Part shown: positions 1 to 11,943 of the stretch, in pieces
Layout of the letters: each line of letters opens with the position of its first letter
Position numbering within the stretch: the first letter of the stretch is position 1
Source of the DNA: CAWIMX01 sp963792785
Lineage (GTDB): Bacteria; Acidobacteriota; Vicinamibacteria; Vicinamibacterales; CAVVIG01
Length of the DNA: 64,000 bases
Assembly (NCBI GenBank): GCA_963792785.1
Contig: CAWBXO010000002.1
Location: 186,001-250,000, forward strand
Direction: 5' to 3'
Made by a program: the position numbers and the translations under genes
The notes under the pieces: generated by a model
Databases searched by the model: none
Told to the model about the DNA's origin: nothing
Seen by the model: only the letters and a program-made list of their open reading frames with translations

Positions 1-359
1 TCGGTCGCGGTCGCTCGATCCAGCGCCCGCTCGAAATGCGTGATGGCCGTGCGGGGAAAGCCGCGCGCCTGCCACACGGCGCCGCGCGCCAGCTCGACGC
101 GCGCGAGCAGCGCCGGCTCGCCGGCGCCGGCAACCGCGCGTTCGACCGCGTCGGCCCGCGCCAGCGCCTCGGCGAATCGTCCATCCGCCAGAAGCGTGTT
201 CACCTCGTCGAGCGAGGGAGGCGGCGATTGTGCGGCCAGCGGGGCGGCCAGGGACAGCCAGGCTGCGAGGAGACCGACGAGGGCGGCCCTCAGAGCGGGC
301 CGGGCGCTACGGGCCCGGGACCGGCTGATCGGCCTCGCGCAGAATCTTCGTGATCTCAT
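1..359 (-). CDS. secreted TPR-like protein, C-terminus beyond the window
   Basis: Only the first part of this gene is present; it runs off the left edge. The ATG at 359 opens a basic N-terminus, then a hydrophobic stretch ending LAAPLAAQ that looks like a signal peptide. The mature part begins with amphipathic helices (ADGRFAEALARADAVER, then ARGAVWQARGFPRTAITHFERAL) of the length and small/large pattern of tetratricopeptide repeats. It starts inside the last 53 bases of the upstream gene in another frame, so the two are probably cotranscribed and translationally coupled. Function unknown; a protein-interaction or assembly role in the envelope is an inference. Confidence 0.5.
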   Translation of the reverse strand, partial: MRSRRFCARPISRSRARSARPALRAALVGLLAAWLSLAAPLAAQSPPPSLDEVNTLLADGRFAEALARADAVERAVAGAGEPALLARVELARGAVWQARGFPRTAITHFERALDRATAT

Positions 360-1293
360 CCCATCGGTGCGGAACCAGCGAGGTCAGCGCACCCTCGAGC
401 TCCTTGGTCCACTTGCCCTTCATGTTAGCGAGGTTCTTCCTGGCCCGCGCGATAAAGGCGTCCCGATACCCGGGCAAATCGAAGTTCTCCTCACGGACCC
501 AGATCGTCCACTGCCGGATGGCGTGAAAGTAGTCCGTCGGATCGCTGTCGGGTTCGAGCTGGCCGGCCTCTTCCAGCCGGCGGCTCGCGTGAAGAATCTC
601 GCGCGCGGGACCGTACGCGTCCTGCGTGGACGCGTCGGCCACTTCGAAGAGCTTGCCGCGCTCCGGCGGATCGAGCTTGAACTCGAGACAGTACGCGTTG
701 GCCCGCACCTTCGTCGGGCCCTGCGTCCGTTTGGCCGCCTGCAGGATCTCGGATTGCAGTCCTTTGTCGGCGCCAGACTTGATCGGGCGGACCACGACCC
801 CGTCGCCGGTCAGGCGGACGGGTTCGGTGCCGTTGTTGACGATCTGAATGTCGAACGCCTCGCCCGTGGAGGTGCCGAGGCTGATGAGGTACGCGTGCAC
901 GCGCGTGGCGCGCGTCACGCCCTGACCGCCGCCGCCCCCGCCGCCAAACGGATCGAGCCAGAGCGTCCGGGGCGAGAACGCGCGGGTGGCGAACGCCAGC
1001 GGCGCACCTCCGGCCAGCGTCCGCCAGACGCGGGCGAAGAACCCGGGGGCGCCCGGGACCGGGTCCACGCGAGCCACCTGCGTGTTGGGCACCTGGATGT
1101 CCAGCACGTCGATGATCATGAGCTGGGTGCCGTTTTCCCGCGGCAACGGCCTGGCCTCGGGCGCCCACTGCGACGTCTGCCCGAAGTCGAGCGTCCCGGG
1201 CTGGCCGCCGTCCTGGGGGTGCACCGTCGTGCCGCACAGGACCAGCCAGACCGCCACGGCGAACCCGATCCATCTGGCGCGTGCCTGGTCCAT
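307..1293 (-). CDS. secreted protein of unknown function, paralogue of the 1443-3688 product
   Basis: I chose the ATG at 1293 because it directly precedes a signal peptide (MDQARARWIGFAVAVWLVLCG); an upstream in-frame start would add 15 unconvincing residues. The protein has a glycine run at about residue 120. Its C-terminal 190 residues carry STGE-F, YCLEF, PDSDPTDY, QW-x-W, RARKNLANMKGKW and RWDEI. The same blocks occur in the same order at the end of the divergently transcribed neighbour, so the domain is duplicated across a shared promoter region. I do not recognise a named family. Probably periplasmic or surface-exposed. Confidence 0.7.
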   Translation of the reverse strand: MDQARARWIGFAVAVWLVLCGTTVHPQDGGQPGTLDFGQTSQWAPEARPLPRENGTQLMIIDVLDIQVPNTQVARVDPVPGAPGFFARVWRTLAGGAPLAFATRAFSPRTLWLDPFGGGGGGGQGVTRATRVHAYLISLGTSTGEAFDIQIVNNGTEPVRLTGDGVVVRPIKSGADKGLQSEILQAAKRTQGPTKVRANAYCLEFKLDPPERGKLFEVADASTQDAYGPAREILHASRRLEEAGQLEPDSDPTDYFHAIRQWTIWVREENFDLPGYRDAFIARARKNLANMKGKWTKELEGALTSLVPHRWDEITKILREADQPVPGP

Positions 1294-1442
1294 GCGTCCT
1301 GATCCCTGAAATTCGGCCCGTTCTAGAAGAACGGACACGGCCCGCAGGTTATCCCAGAACGCCCCGGGTGTCAGCCGACACCGTGTCCGTTCCCTTCCTT
1401 ATCACGCGGCGCGATCGCGCCGGCTTTGCGGGAGGAACCGTC

Positions 1443-3688
<2,246 letters not shown>

Positions 3689-3721
3689 CGACAGGTTCAG
3701 CTCATTAAAGGAGTGACTGTC

Positions 3722-4624
3722 ATGCGAAGAGTTCTCACGTCAACGTTCGTGGCCGCCGCCGCCGCCTTCCTGCTCGGGGGCATCGTCGCCGCACAAGGCG
3801 CCGAGTCGGCGCTCGTCAACATCCAGCCCGCCGCGTCGCTCGACGTGGTGCTCTTCGCCGCCGCGAACGCGGGCAAGGTGGTGGCGAGGACCGACGACAA
3901 CGGCAAGGGCAACATCCAGGTGACCGATCTGCTCAACTTCGGCAAGCTGGACGTCGTCGACGAAACGTGCGCCGACGGCACGCGCATCCTGCTGGTCTCC
4001 GAGGGCACGCAGGTGCCGGTGGAAGACGGCTGCCGCCACCGCCGGATCGGCGCCTTCTGGCCGGGCCGCGACCGGGTCCTCCAGATCAAGCTTGGCGGCG
4101 GCATCAGTGCCGCGACGAAGGCGGCCATCGCCGGCGCGGCCGGCGGCGCCGCATTTCTCGCGCTCAGGAACCGCGAGGCACAGCCGCGCGATGTCGTACC
4201 CCAGATCCAGGGGCCGGACATCGTGCATCCCCCGGTGATCCCGACGGACCCGGTCACGAGCAACGACCCCAAGGTGTTCAACGGCACCTACACGGGGAGC
4301 ATGACCGCCTCGACCAACACGTGCAGCTTCGCGCCGACGACGCCCATCCGGGGCTTCCTTTCGGTCGACAGCAACGGCCGCGGCACGTGGCAGAAGACGC
4401 ATCTCAACGCCGGCGTGACGTTCAACTTCAACATCGTCCTGAACGTGACCGGGCCGACGAGCGCGTCGTTCACGGCGTCGACGACCCAGCAGGTCGGGTC
4501 GCGGGTGTACTCGGTGACCGACTCGGTGACGATCTCGGGCAACACCATCACGATCACCCAGACGTTCGAGGCGACGACCAACCCCTGCACGGTGCGCTAC
4601 ACCGGTCAGCTCTCCAAGAACTGA
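3722..4624 (+). CDS. secreted protein of unknown function
   Basis: The start is ATG 3722: an AAAGGAG lies 8 bases upstream, and an in-frame GTG at 3713 overlaps that motif. A signal peptide ends at about residue 25 (GGIVAAQG). Residues ~25-110 form a compact domain with a Cys pair (DETC and DGCRH). It is followed by a glycine/alanine-rich hydrophobic segment (SAATKAAIAGAAGGAAFLAL) that could span a membrane. The last ~110 residues are rich in Thr/Ser and beta-prone, with repeated TVTI/TFTA patterns, NGTYTGSM and CxF near the end. This resembles secreted beta-sandwich tails; no family recognised. It lies 33 bases after the preceding gene. Confidence 0.65.
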   Translation: MRRVLTSTFVAAAAAFLLGGIVAAQGAESALVNIQPAASLDVVLFAAANAGKVVARTDDNGKGNIQVTDLLNFGKLDVVDETCADGTRILLVSEGTQVPVEDGCRHRRIGAFWPGRDRVLQIKLGGGISAATKAAIAGAAGGAAFLALRNREAQPRDVVPQIQGPDIVHPPVIPTDPVTSNDPKVFNGTYTGSMTASTNTCSFAPTTPIRGFLSVDSNGRGTWQKTHLNAGVTFNFNIVLNVTGPTSASFTASTTQQVGSRVYSVTDSVTISGNTITITQTFEATTNPCTVRYTGQLSKN

Positions 4625-4698
4625 CGCGAGGACCGAGACGCGGGCCTGGCGGCCGATGGGCCGCCGGCCCGCGCCGATTCAGTTTCAAGGTGCCGACC

Positions 4699-6138
4699 AT
4701 GGACTTTCTTGCCCGCATCAGCCTGGCGACCGTCGTGGCGCTCCTGGTCCTGCCGATGCCAGCTCGCGCGCAGGCAGGGGACGCGGACGCGCTCGACCTG
4801 CGCGACGCCATCGCCGAAGCCCTCCAGCACAGTCCGCAACTCTCGCCGTCCGACGATGCGGCGGAGGCCGCGGCCATCCAGCGGGAACTCGCGCGGTCGC
4901 AGTACCGCCCGACGGTGACGCCGTCGCTGAACACGGCCAGCGCGCCATCGGGCCTCTCGCAGCAGGGGCTCGGACTTGCGGTCTCCCAGCAACTGCCGAC
5001 GGGGGGACGAGTGCAGGCGTCGGTGAGCTCGATGCGGTACGGATCGGGCGAGACCGCGTTGCACGATGCGAGCTACACATTCGGGATTTCGCAACCGATC
5101 CTCGCCGCCTTCGGTCCCGGTGCGCGTGCCGAGGTGAAGACGGCCGAGCGGGCGGTTGACAGCGCGACGAGACGCCTTGCCGATGCGCGCCAGCGCCTGG
5201 TCGTGTCGGCGGCGCAGGCCTACTACGCGGTCGTGCGCCAGCGCCGGGGCGTCGAGCTTGGAGACCGGGCGCTGGAGCGGGCGGTCACGCTCGTCGAGAT
5301 GTCCGAGGCACGAGCGCGCGTTGGCCTCTCCACACAGCTCGACGTCCTGCGGGCCAAGCTGCTGGAGTCGCAGGCGCGGGCCGGGCTGCTGCGGGATCGC
5401 GATGGCCTCGAGGGCGCCTCGGAGGACCTCAACGTCCTGCTCGGCCGCCGCCCGGATTCGCCGATCGCGGTCGTCGGCGATCTGGCCGCCGATCTCCGGA
5501 CGCTCGAGCAGGCGACGGGCCGATCGGCCGACGCGCCCGTGGCAGCCACCGGGACGCTGGCGGACGATGCGCTGCGCGATCGGCTCGACGTCCGGAATGC
5601 GCGCGCCCAGCTGGCCGACGCGCGATGGAACGTGTCGGTGGCGAACTGGAACCTGCTGCCACAGATGAACCTGGACGTCAGCTACACCGGCCACGGGATT
5701 GGCTCGTCGGCCGGCGCGTTCGCGGGGTTCCCGAACGGCTGGCGCGTGGGCGTCAGCACGACGTATTCGCTCGACCGCGGCCAGGCGGCGGCTGCGGCCG
5801 CGCTCGCCGACATCGGGATCCGCCAGGCCGAGCGGGAGGTGACCGACACGGAAGAACGCGCGGTCGCCGACGTTCGCGCCGCGGCCCGATCGATTTCGCG
5901 CGCGGCCGGAGCCGTGGAATTGCAGCAGTCGGCGCTCCAGCTGGCGACCGAGCAGCGCGAGCTGGCCACGCTCCGCTACGAGCGCGGCCTGGCCGACAAC
6001 CTCGAGGTGATCGACGCCGAGACGACCGTCTTTCAGGCCGAGACGGCGCTCCTGGGCGCCGAGGTCGATCGCATTCTGGCCTTCGTGTCACTCGAGCGTG
6101 CCGCCGGCACGCTCAATCCAGACAGGTTCCTCCAATGA
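4699..6138 (+). CDS. TolC-like outer membrane efflux channel protein
   Basis: A signal peptide (ends PMPARAQA) precedes about 450 residues with the OEP/TolC pattern: two long alpha-hairpin halves rich in Ala, Glu, Gln and Arg (AAEAAAIQRELARSQYRPTVTPSL; later ERAVADVRAAARSISRAA), each beginning with a beta segment. LRDAIAEALQHSPQL and LRYERGLADNLEVIDAET are typical of the family. Its length (479 aa) is normal. The stop overlaps the start of the membrane-fusion gene (ATGA), so they are one operon. Expected to form the outer-membrane exit duct of a tripartite exporter. Confidence 0.88.
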   Translation: MDFLARISLATVVALLVLPMPARAQAGDADALDLRDAIAEALQHSPQLSPSDDAAEAAAIQRELARSQYRPTVTPSLNTASAPSGLSQQGLGLAVSQQLPTGGRVQASVSSMRYGSGETALHDASYTFGISQPILAAFGPGARAEVKTAERAVDSATRRLADARQRLVVSAAQAYYAVVRQRRGVELGDRALERAVTLVEMSEARARVGLSTQLDVLRAKLLESQARAGLLRDRDGLEGASEDLNVLLGRRPDSPIAVVGDLAADLRTLEQATGRSADAPVAATGTLADDALRDRLDVRNARAQLADARWNVSVANWNLLPQMNLDVSYTGHGIGSSAGAFAGFPNGWRVGVSTTYSLDRGQAAAAAALADIGIRQAEREVTDTEERAVADVRAAARSISRAAGAVELQQSALQLATEQRELATLRYERGLADNLEVIDAETTVFQAETALLGAEVDRILAFVSLERAAGTLNPDRFLQ

Positions 6139-7616
6139 AACGCCTGCACACGCTCGCCCGGCGGCATCCGCGAAAGGCCGGTGCCGCCTCTCTCGCGATG
6201 GTCTTTCTCGCCAGCGCGGCGCTGCTCGTCACGCCCCGCCCGGCCGTGCCGCCCGACCAGACGGCGATCGTCCGGGAGGGCGCGTTCCGTGACGCACTGA
6301 CCGAGCCGGGCACGCTCAGCTCGTCGCGGCTGCTGCTCTACGGCTCGTCGATCGCGGGCGTGCAGGTCAAGATCGCGGAGATCACGCCCGAGAGCCAGGT
6401 GGTCCAGCCCGGCGACGTGCTGGTTCGCTTCGACAGCACGACCTTCGAACAGAACCTGGCGCGCGAAGACGCCTCGCAGCGCCAGGCCGAGGCCGAGCTG
6501 CTCCGCGCGCGCGAAGAGCTTCGAATCGAGCGGCTGCGGTTGCAGGGCGAAACGGCGCAGGCGCATCAGCAGGTGCAGTACGCAGAAGCTGAAGTGGCCA
6601 ACCAGACCGACGGCAAGGGCCGCGTGCAACAGGCCGAGCTCGAAGCCGCCGAGGCCGACGCGGCGCGCGAGCTGCAGACGGCGAAGGCGCAGTACCGAGG
6701 ACATGCAACCGCTGCTCGCCCGCGGGTTCATCACGCGCCTCGAGCTCGATCGCGCCGAACAGGCGTGGAAGCGGGCCGAGGAACAGCTGCGGCTGGCAGG
6801 CCTGCGGCGCGAGGCCATGGCGGGGTTCGAGCGCCCGGCCGCCACCGCGCGATCGAAGGCCGAGCTGGATGCCGCCCAGCAGGACCTCGTGCGCCAGCAG
6901 GAAAGTGCCCAGGCCCGCATGTCCGAACACGAGGCCGCGGTCCGAATCGCTCAGAGCCGGATCGATGAGATCGCGGCGCGCGCCACGCTGCTTCGCGACC
7001 AGATCGCCCGCTGCGTCGTCCGCTCGGAGGCCGCCGGCATGGTGGTGTACCGGGAGCTGTACTTCGGCAACGACCGGCGGAAGCCGCAGGTGGGCGACGA
7101 AGTGTGGTCGAACCAGCCGCTGATTGCGCTGCCCGACACGGCGCAGCTCACCGTCGAGACGCGCATCCGCGAGGTGGACCTGCACCACGTCCGTGTGGGC
7201 GGCCCCGTGACCGTCACGCTGCCCGCGTATCCGGACCTCGAGCTCGAGGGATCCATTTCGCTCGTCGGCGCGCTGGCCGAGTCTGATTCGACTCGCGCCG
7301 AGTCGAAGTTCTTTCCGCTGACCGTGGCCCTGCACAGCGAGGATCCGCGCCTCCGGACGGGAATGACGGCGCGTGTGTCGATTGAAGTGGCAAGCCTGCC
7401 GCGCGCGACGCTGGCGCCAGTACAGGCGATCTTCGACGTCGACGGCCACCCGTCCGTGTTCGTCCTTGCCGGGGGGCGGCCCGAGGCCCGCGAGATCGCG
7501 ATCGTCGCCGAGAACAATCACGAGGCGGCGATCGCCGACGGCGTGGCGCCTGGGGATGTCGTGTTGCTCGCCGATCCCCGCGCCCCGGAGGATCGACGTC
7601 GGAGAACGAACGATGA
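6135..7616 (+). CDS. HlyD/MacA-type periplasmic membrane-fusion protein (frameshifted)
   Basis: ATG 6135 overlaps the TolC stop. An N-terminal TM anchor (AASLAMVFLASAALLV) is followed by a lipoyl-like beta segment, a long coiled-coil hairpin rich in Glu/Gln/Arg, and a C-terminal beta-barrel (LTVETRIREVDLHHVRVGGPVTVTLPAYPDLELEG is split around it). The reading frame changes near 6697: one surplus C in TACCGAGGAC turns AKAQYEDMQPLLARGF into another frame. At the 3' end the open frame runs to 7740 through the permease gene. One more missing C near 7590 would give a GGSTSENER ending and an ATGA overlap at 7616, which I prefer. Links the inner-membrane permease to the TolC channel. Confidence 0.78.
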
Positions 7617-8836
7617 CTGCCGCGGAATTGTTCAATCAGGCGCGGATGGGCCTCGAGACCCATCGGTTGCGGGCGACGCTGTCCCTGCTGGGCATCATCG
7701 TCGGCATCGGCACCGTGGTCGCCTCGCTCGCCATCGGTGAGGGCGCGCGCCGTGCGGCGCTCGCCGACATCGGCGCCCTCGGCATCGACAACGTCTTCGT
7801 TCGAGCGGTGGCGGATCGCGGCGCATCCGACGAGGCTGCCGCGGCGCCGGAGCTGACGATGGCCGATGCCACGGCCATCGACGCGGGCATCGGCGGCGTG
7901 GAGATGGTGGCCACCGGCCGCTTCACCCGCGCCGAGGTGTCGGTGGGCGACCGCCATGCGACGGCAAGCGTCGCCGGCGTCGGCCCGGCCTGGTTCCGGC
8001 TCGCGAACGTCGAGTGCGCACGCGGACGGTGTCTGGCCGACGAGGATGCGCGCCGATCGCGGCGCGTCGCCGTGCTGGGAGCCTCCCTGGCGGCAGCGCT
8101 CGCCCCTCGTGGCGATCCGGTTGGCCTGTCGATCGCGACCGGCGGCCAGTTCTACGAAGTGGTGGGCGTGCTCCAGGCTTCGGATCGCCGTCCGGGCGCC
8201 GCGGCGCTCCAGGCGTTCAATCCCGACGAGGCGGTGATGGTGCCGGTCGCCGTCATGGACACGACGCTCGGCGAGGGCGACCGCGCCGATCGGGTGAGCG
8301 AGATCGCGATTCGCGCCGCCGGTGGAACGGACGTCGCCGTGGTCGGCGCATCGGTCGCGCGCGTGCTCGCGCGCCGCCATCCGGACGCCAGCGATCGGTA
8401 CGAGCTCGTCGTCCCGCGCGAGCTGCTGCGGGCGCGGCTGCGCGCACAGCGGACTTTCGACGCGGTGCTCCTGGCCACGGGCGTCATCGCGTTGCTCATC
8501 GCCGGCGTCGGCATCATGAACGTCATGCTGGCGTCGGTGACCGAGCGCCGGCAGGAGATCGGCGTCCGCCTCGCCGTTGGCGCGAGACAGCGGGACGTCG
8601 TGGCCCAGTTCACCGTCGAGGCCGGCATGCTGTGCCTCGGCGGGGGCGCGTGTGGCGTGCCGCTCGGCGCGGCGCTGTCGTGGGCCGTGTCGCTCTTCGC
8701 CGGCTGGCCGGTGGCCATCTCGGTTTCGGGAGTCGCGCTCGCCCTCGTGCTCGCCGCGTCGGTCGGGCTGGCGTTCGGGATCTATCCGGCGTATCTGGCG
8801 GCGTCGAACGACCCGGTCGAGGCGCTGCGCGCGTGA
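7613..8836 (+). CDS. MacB-type ABC transporter permease (FtsX-like domain), no ATPase
   Basis: 407 residues with the MacB/FtsX layout: one N-terminal TM helix (LRATLSLLGIIVGIGTVVA), a ~220-residue periplasmic MacB core domain, then three C-terminal TM helices with the diagnostic GVGIMNVMLASVTERRQEIGVRLAVGA and a final GIYPAYLAASNDPVEALR. The ATP-binding protein that powers such permeases is neither fused to it nor encoded anywhere in this cluster. Start ATG 7613, overlapping the membrane-fusion stop. Substrate unknown; MacB relatives export macrolides, peptides or lipoproteins. Confidence 0.88.
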   Translation: MTAAELFNQARMGLETHRLRATLSLLGIIVGIGTVVASLAIGEGARRAALADIGALGIDNVFVRAVADRGASDEAAAAPELTMADATAIDAGIGGVEMVATGRFTRAEVSVGDRHATASVAGVGPAWFRLANVECARGRCLADEDARRSRRVAVLGASLAAALAPRGDPVGLSIATGGQFYEVVGVLQASDRRPGAAALQAFNPDEAVMVPVAVMDTTLGEGDRADRVSEIAIRAAGGTDVAVVGASVARVLARRHPDASDRYELVVPRELLRARLRAQRTFDAVLLATGVIALLIAGVGIMNVMLASVTERRQEIGVRLAVGARQRDVVAQFTVEAGMLCLGGGACGVPLGAALSWAVSLFAGWPVAISVSGVALALVLAASVGLAFGIYPAYLAASNDPVEALRA

Positions 8837-8848
8837 TCGAACGGGCCG

Positions 8849-10080
8849 CTATGACTGATCCAGTCCGTCCAGCCACAACAGGATCGGACGGGGGCTGAGG
8901 GCTGCCCCCCGCCGTCGGGGCGCGTCCATTCGCGCACACCGCCCCAGGTCATGATGCGGCCGGACGCGAGCACCGCCGTGGTCGTCGCCTCCGCCGCCGC
9001 AATCGACTGCACGCCCGTCAGCCCGGGGAGCACCGCGGCGCCGGGGGCGGCCGGTTTTGCCGGCCAGCCACGGCCAAGTTGATGGAACGTGTCGTCGCCC
9101 CACGTGGTGACCGTGCCCTGGTCGGTCAGGCCCGCCGCGTGCCGTCCGCCCGCCGCGATCGCCTTGATGCCGCGCGCGCCTGGCACGAGCGCCGGTACCG
9201 GTGACGGCCTGTCGCCGCCGTCTTCCGCGCCCCACGTCATCACGGTGCCATCCGCGAGCAGCGCAACCCCAACCACCGCGCCTGCGGCAATGGCCACGGC
9301 GTTGCGAACGCCCTGAACGGGCACGGGCCTGTCGCGATCGGTGGTCGTGCCATCGCCGACCTGTCCCACATTGTTGATACCCCACCCGCGGACCGTACCG
9401 TCCTTGAGCAGCGCCAGTGAGTACATCTCTCCAGCGCTGATGGCGGCGACGTCTGCCAGGTCGGGCACGCGCACGGGGAACGGCACGTAGGTCATCCGGT
9501 CCGGTGTATGTGTCCTGAAGTTGATCACGGGCAGTGGCCCGATGCCGAGCTCACCTCGCCGGCCATCGCCCCACGCGTAAACGCTGCCGTCCCGCGCCAG
9601 CGCGAGGACGTGTTCCCGCTGCGCGGAGACATCGATGGCGTCGAACCTGGTCACCGGCGCCACCGGCACGTTCGAGTTCGGTCCCCACGACGCCGACACC
9701 TCCAAGGCCGAGAGCGGCGTCGTGCCGAGCAGTCCGAAGCCGGCGTTCGAGCCCCAGGACAGGAGCCGGCCGTCGGCCAGCACCGCGAACGCGCATCCCG
9801 TTCCCACGGCGGCCTTGACGACGTTCGTGAGGCCCGGGATCGCCGCCAGCGTAAAGGCGGTGAAGGGCCTATTGTGGCCGAGGCCGAGCCAATCCGGGGC
9901 CAGACCGTCGCGCGGTTCCTGTGTCAGCCAGGTCTTGACCGTTCCACCCGGCTCGAGGAGCAGGCCATGGCTCAATCCGAGGACGACGCGGCGTTGCGCC
10001 GTTGGGCTCGTTTGCGCCCACGCGCGCGAGATCGCCAACGGCGAGGCCGCCAGCAGCGAGAGCGCCTGTCGCCGATTCAT
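8849..10080 (-). CDS. secreted RCC1-repeat (beta-propeller) protein
   Basis: The ATG at 10080 gives MNRRQALSLLAASPLAISRAWAQ, a twin-arginine-like signal peptide. The mature protein has about six copies of the RCC1 repeat, each with the pattern AVLADGRLLSWGSNAGFGLLG, ALARDGSVYAWGDGRRGELG, ALLKDGTVRGWGINNVGQVGDG, predicting a seven-bladed propeller. The open frame continues to 8782 with unconvincing sequence. One base fewer in the six-G run at about 8900 switches to a frame ending LSPRPILLWLDGLDQS at 8849, a more natural end. The gene overlaps the start of its upstream neighbour by ATGA coupling and converges on the permease gene. Likely a binding scaffold outside the cytoplasm; ligand unknown. 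Confidence 0.8.
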
Positions 10081-10895
10081 GGCTCGATCTCCTTCAACCA
10101 GGCCTCCGCGGCCGCCCGCGCGGCGATCGTGGCCTCCCGTCCGACGATGACAGCTTCCTGCCACATCCACGACCGCTTCTGGTTCGCCCGCTCAACGAAC
10201 TCGACGCCATCGGGACCGCCCGTGAGACTGATCGTCCTGGCCGAGAAGTCCGCGTCGGCCGTTTCGGAGAGGAATTCTCGCAGCCGACGTGCGAAGAGCT
10301 CGTGCGGATCGGCCGGATAGCGCTCATTGGCCGCTTTCGTGCGGGCGTCTCCGGTCGCATTCTGACCAGCCCGTTGCGCTTCCAGCTCGGTCCGCAACAT
10401 GTTCGCGTACTCCCCGCTCCGGATCTTCGCCTCCTGCTCTTCGACCGATTTGAGGAAGTTCGCGGCGTCGGCCGGGGGCAGTGAGGCCGCGGCCTGACGC
10501 ATGGCCGCCATCTGCGCCAGGGCCTGATCGACGGCCTTCTGGACCTCTTCATCGACCGCCGGTTCATCTCGCCGCTGCGGAAGGGCGTCCCGCCGGAGGT
10601 TCGCGTAGGCGGTCTTGAACGTCGCCGAGTTGACGTAGGCCTTGGCCCAGGCGAAGAGAGCGGTGGCGGCCGGACCACGGGCCGCCTGGGGGAGCTTGAG
10701 AAACCCTCGCGTGCCGGCGAGCACGATGGCGCTGCGCCGTCCCGTGGTCGGGGTCTGGATCTCGCCGATCACGAAGTTTCGCGCCGCGGTCTCCGTGAGG
10801 CCCAGTGGCTCGAGTGTGCTCTGTGCCGCAAGCGCCCCGCCGGTGGCCATCGTTCCCGCGATCAACATCAGGGCGGCTGCCTGCCTGCACGTCAT
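10077..10895 (-). CDS. secreted alpha-helical protein of unknown function
   Basis: 272 residues with an N-terminal signal peptide (LMLIAGTMATGGALAAQ). The rest is mostly helical and charged (VDEEVQKAVDQALAQMAAMRQAAAS; VEEQEAKIRSGEYANMLRTELEAQR), ending in an Ala-rich helix (GREATIAARAAAEAWLKEIEP). Its stop overlaps the ATG of the RCC1 gene, so the two are translationally coupled and the products may act together. No catalytic motif seen and no family recognised. Confidence 0.72.
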   Translation of the reverse strand: MTCRQAAALMLIAGTMATGGALAAQSTLEPLGLTETAARNFVIGEIQTPTTGRRSAIVLAGTRGFLKLPQAARGPAATALFAWAKAYVNSATFKTAYANLRRDALPQRRDEPAVDEEVQKAVDQALAQMAAMRQAAASLPPADAANFLKSVEEQEAKIRSGEYANMLRTELEAQRAGQNATGDARTKAANERYPADPHELFARRLREFLSETADADFSARTISLTGGPDGVEFVERANQKRSWMWQEAVIVGREATIAARAAAEAWLKEIEP

Positions 10896-11017
10896 CGCGC
10901 TTCCCTCCGACCGGGTCCGTAGATACGCCCGTCGAGCGAGGCGAGTATAGCGGTCGGGGAGACATTTTGGAGACGGGGAGTCTCCGAAGGAAGGATCAAC
11001 GGCTCGAGCAACGTGAT

Positions 11018-11111
11018 TGGCGGTGAGGCAGGGATTCGAACCCTGGATACAGCTTTTGGGCCGTATAACGGTTTAGCAAACCGCCGCCTTCAGCCTCTCG
11101 GCCACCTCACC
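11018..11111 (-). tRNA. tRNA-Ser(GCU)
   Basis: Read on the minus strand, the gene begins GGTGAGGTGGCCGAG and ends CCTCACCG-CCA, giving a seven-pair acceptor stem and an encoded CCA (11018-11020). The anticodon loop TTGCTAA within GGTTTGCTAAACC shows anticodon GCT. The long variable arm and GGTTCGAATCC T-loop are those of a class II serine tRNA. It reads AGC and AGU codons. Confidence 0.96.
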
Positions 11112-11187
11112 CTTCGACTCGCCGGCCCGCGCTGCGCCCTCGCTCAGGGCAGGCCGCGCGGGGAAAAGCCCAGTATACGATCTATCC

Positions 11188-11943
11188 ATGCCGACCGACC
11201 CGACGCGGGACGCGACGCCGGGCCACGACGCCCTCACCGGAATCGACGCGCCGCTCGGGCCGATCCCGACGTTCGTCGCCGAGCCGCCTGGGGACGGCCC
11301 GTGCCCGGGCGTCGTGGTCGTGCACGACGTGCTCGGCATGACCCAGGACCTGCGGCGCCAGGCGCGGTGGCTGGCGTCCGAGGGGTACCTCGCCGCGGCC
11401 CCGGATCTCTTCCACTGGGGCGGCACGATGCGCTGCCTCTTCCGCATCTTCAAGGATCTCGGACGCGGCACCGGCCGGACGTTCGACGACCTCGAGGCGG
11501 TGCGGTCGTGGTTGGTCGCGCATCCACGAAGCACCGGCCGCGTCGGCATCGTCGGCTTCTGCATGGGCGGCGGATTCGCGCTGATGCTCGCGCCCGGAAA
11601 GCAGTACGCGGCGGCGGCGCCCAACTACGGAGCGCTCAGGGACGCCGGCTGGGATCGCCTGGCGGACGCCTGTCCGATCGTCGCCAGCTACGGGGCCGAG
11701 GATCCGTCGCTCAAGGGCGCCGCCGCGCGCCTCGAACACACGCTCACGATGCACGGCATCCCGCACGACGTGAAGGAGTATCCCGGCGCCGGCCACAGCT
11801 TCATGAACGATCACGACGCGCGCGATGCGCCGTGGATCTTCAAGGTCATGCAGCGGCTCTCGCACGGCGGATACAGGGCGGAGGCCTCGGCGGACGCGCG
11901 GCAGCGCATCGTCGCGTTCTTCGACGCGCACCTGAAGCGCTAG
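11188..11943 (+). CDS. dienelactone hydrolase family protein
   Basis: 251 residues of an alpha/beta hydrolase with the family's cysteine nucleophile elbow, GFCMGGGF (about residues 129-136). It also has a preceding PGVVVVHDVLGM oxyanion segment, a GAEDP acid loop and a late GAGHSFMND histidine. The length matches carboxymethylenebutenolidases, which hydrolyse cyclic ester intermediates of chloroaromatic breakdown, although many homologues act on other esters. No signal peptide, so cytoplasmic. Its stop overlaps the convergent esterase gene by four bases. Confidence 0.88.
   Translation: MPTDPTRDATPGHDALTGIDAPLGPIPTFVAEPPGDGPCPGVVVVHDVLGMTQDLRRQARWLASEGYLAAAPDLFHWGGTMRCLFRIFKDLGRGTGRTFDDLEAVRSWLVAHPRSTGRVGIVGFCMGGGFALMLAPGKQYAAAAPNYGALRDAGWDRLADACPIVASYGAEDPSLKGAAARLEHTLTMHGIPHDVKEYPGAGHSFMNDHDARDAPWIFKVMQRLSHGGYRAEASADARQRIVAFFDAHLKR

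Noticed and set aside
40..1302. Long plus-strand open frame antisense to the 307-1293 gene
   Set aside because: Arg/Ala/Pro-rich with no domain; a codon-bias shadow of the real minus-strand gene.
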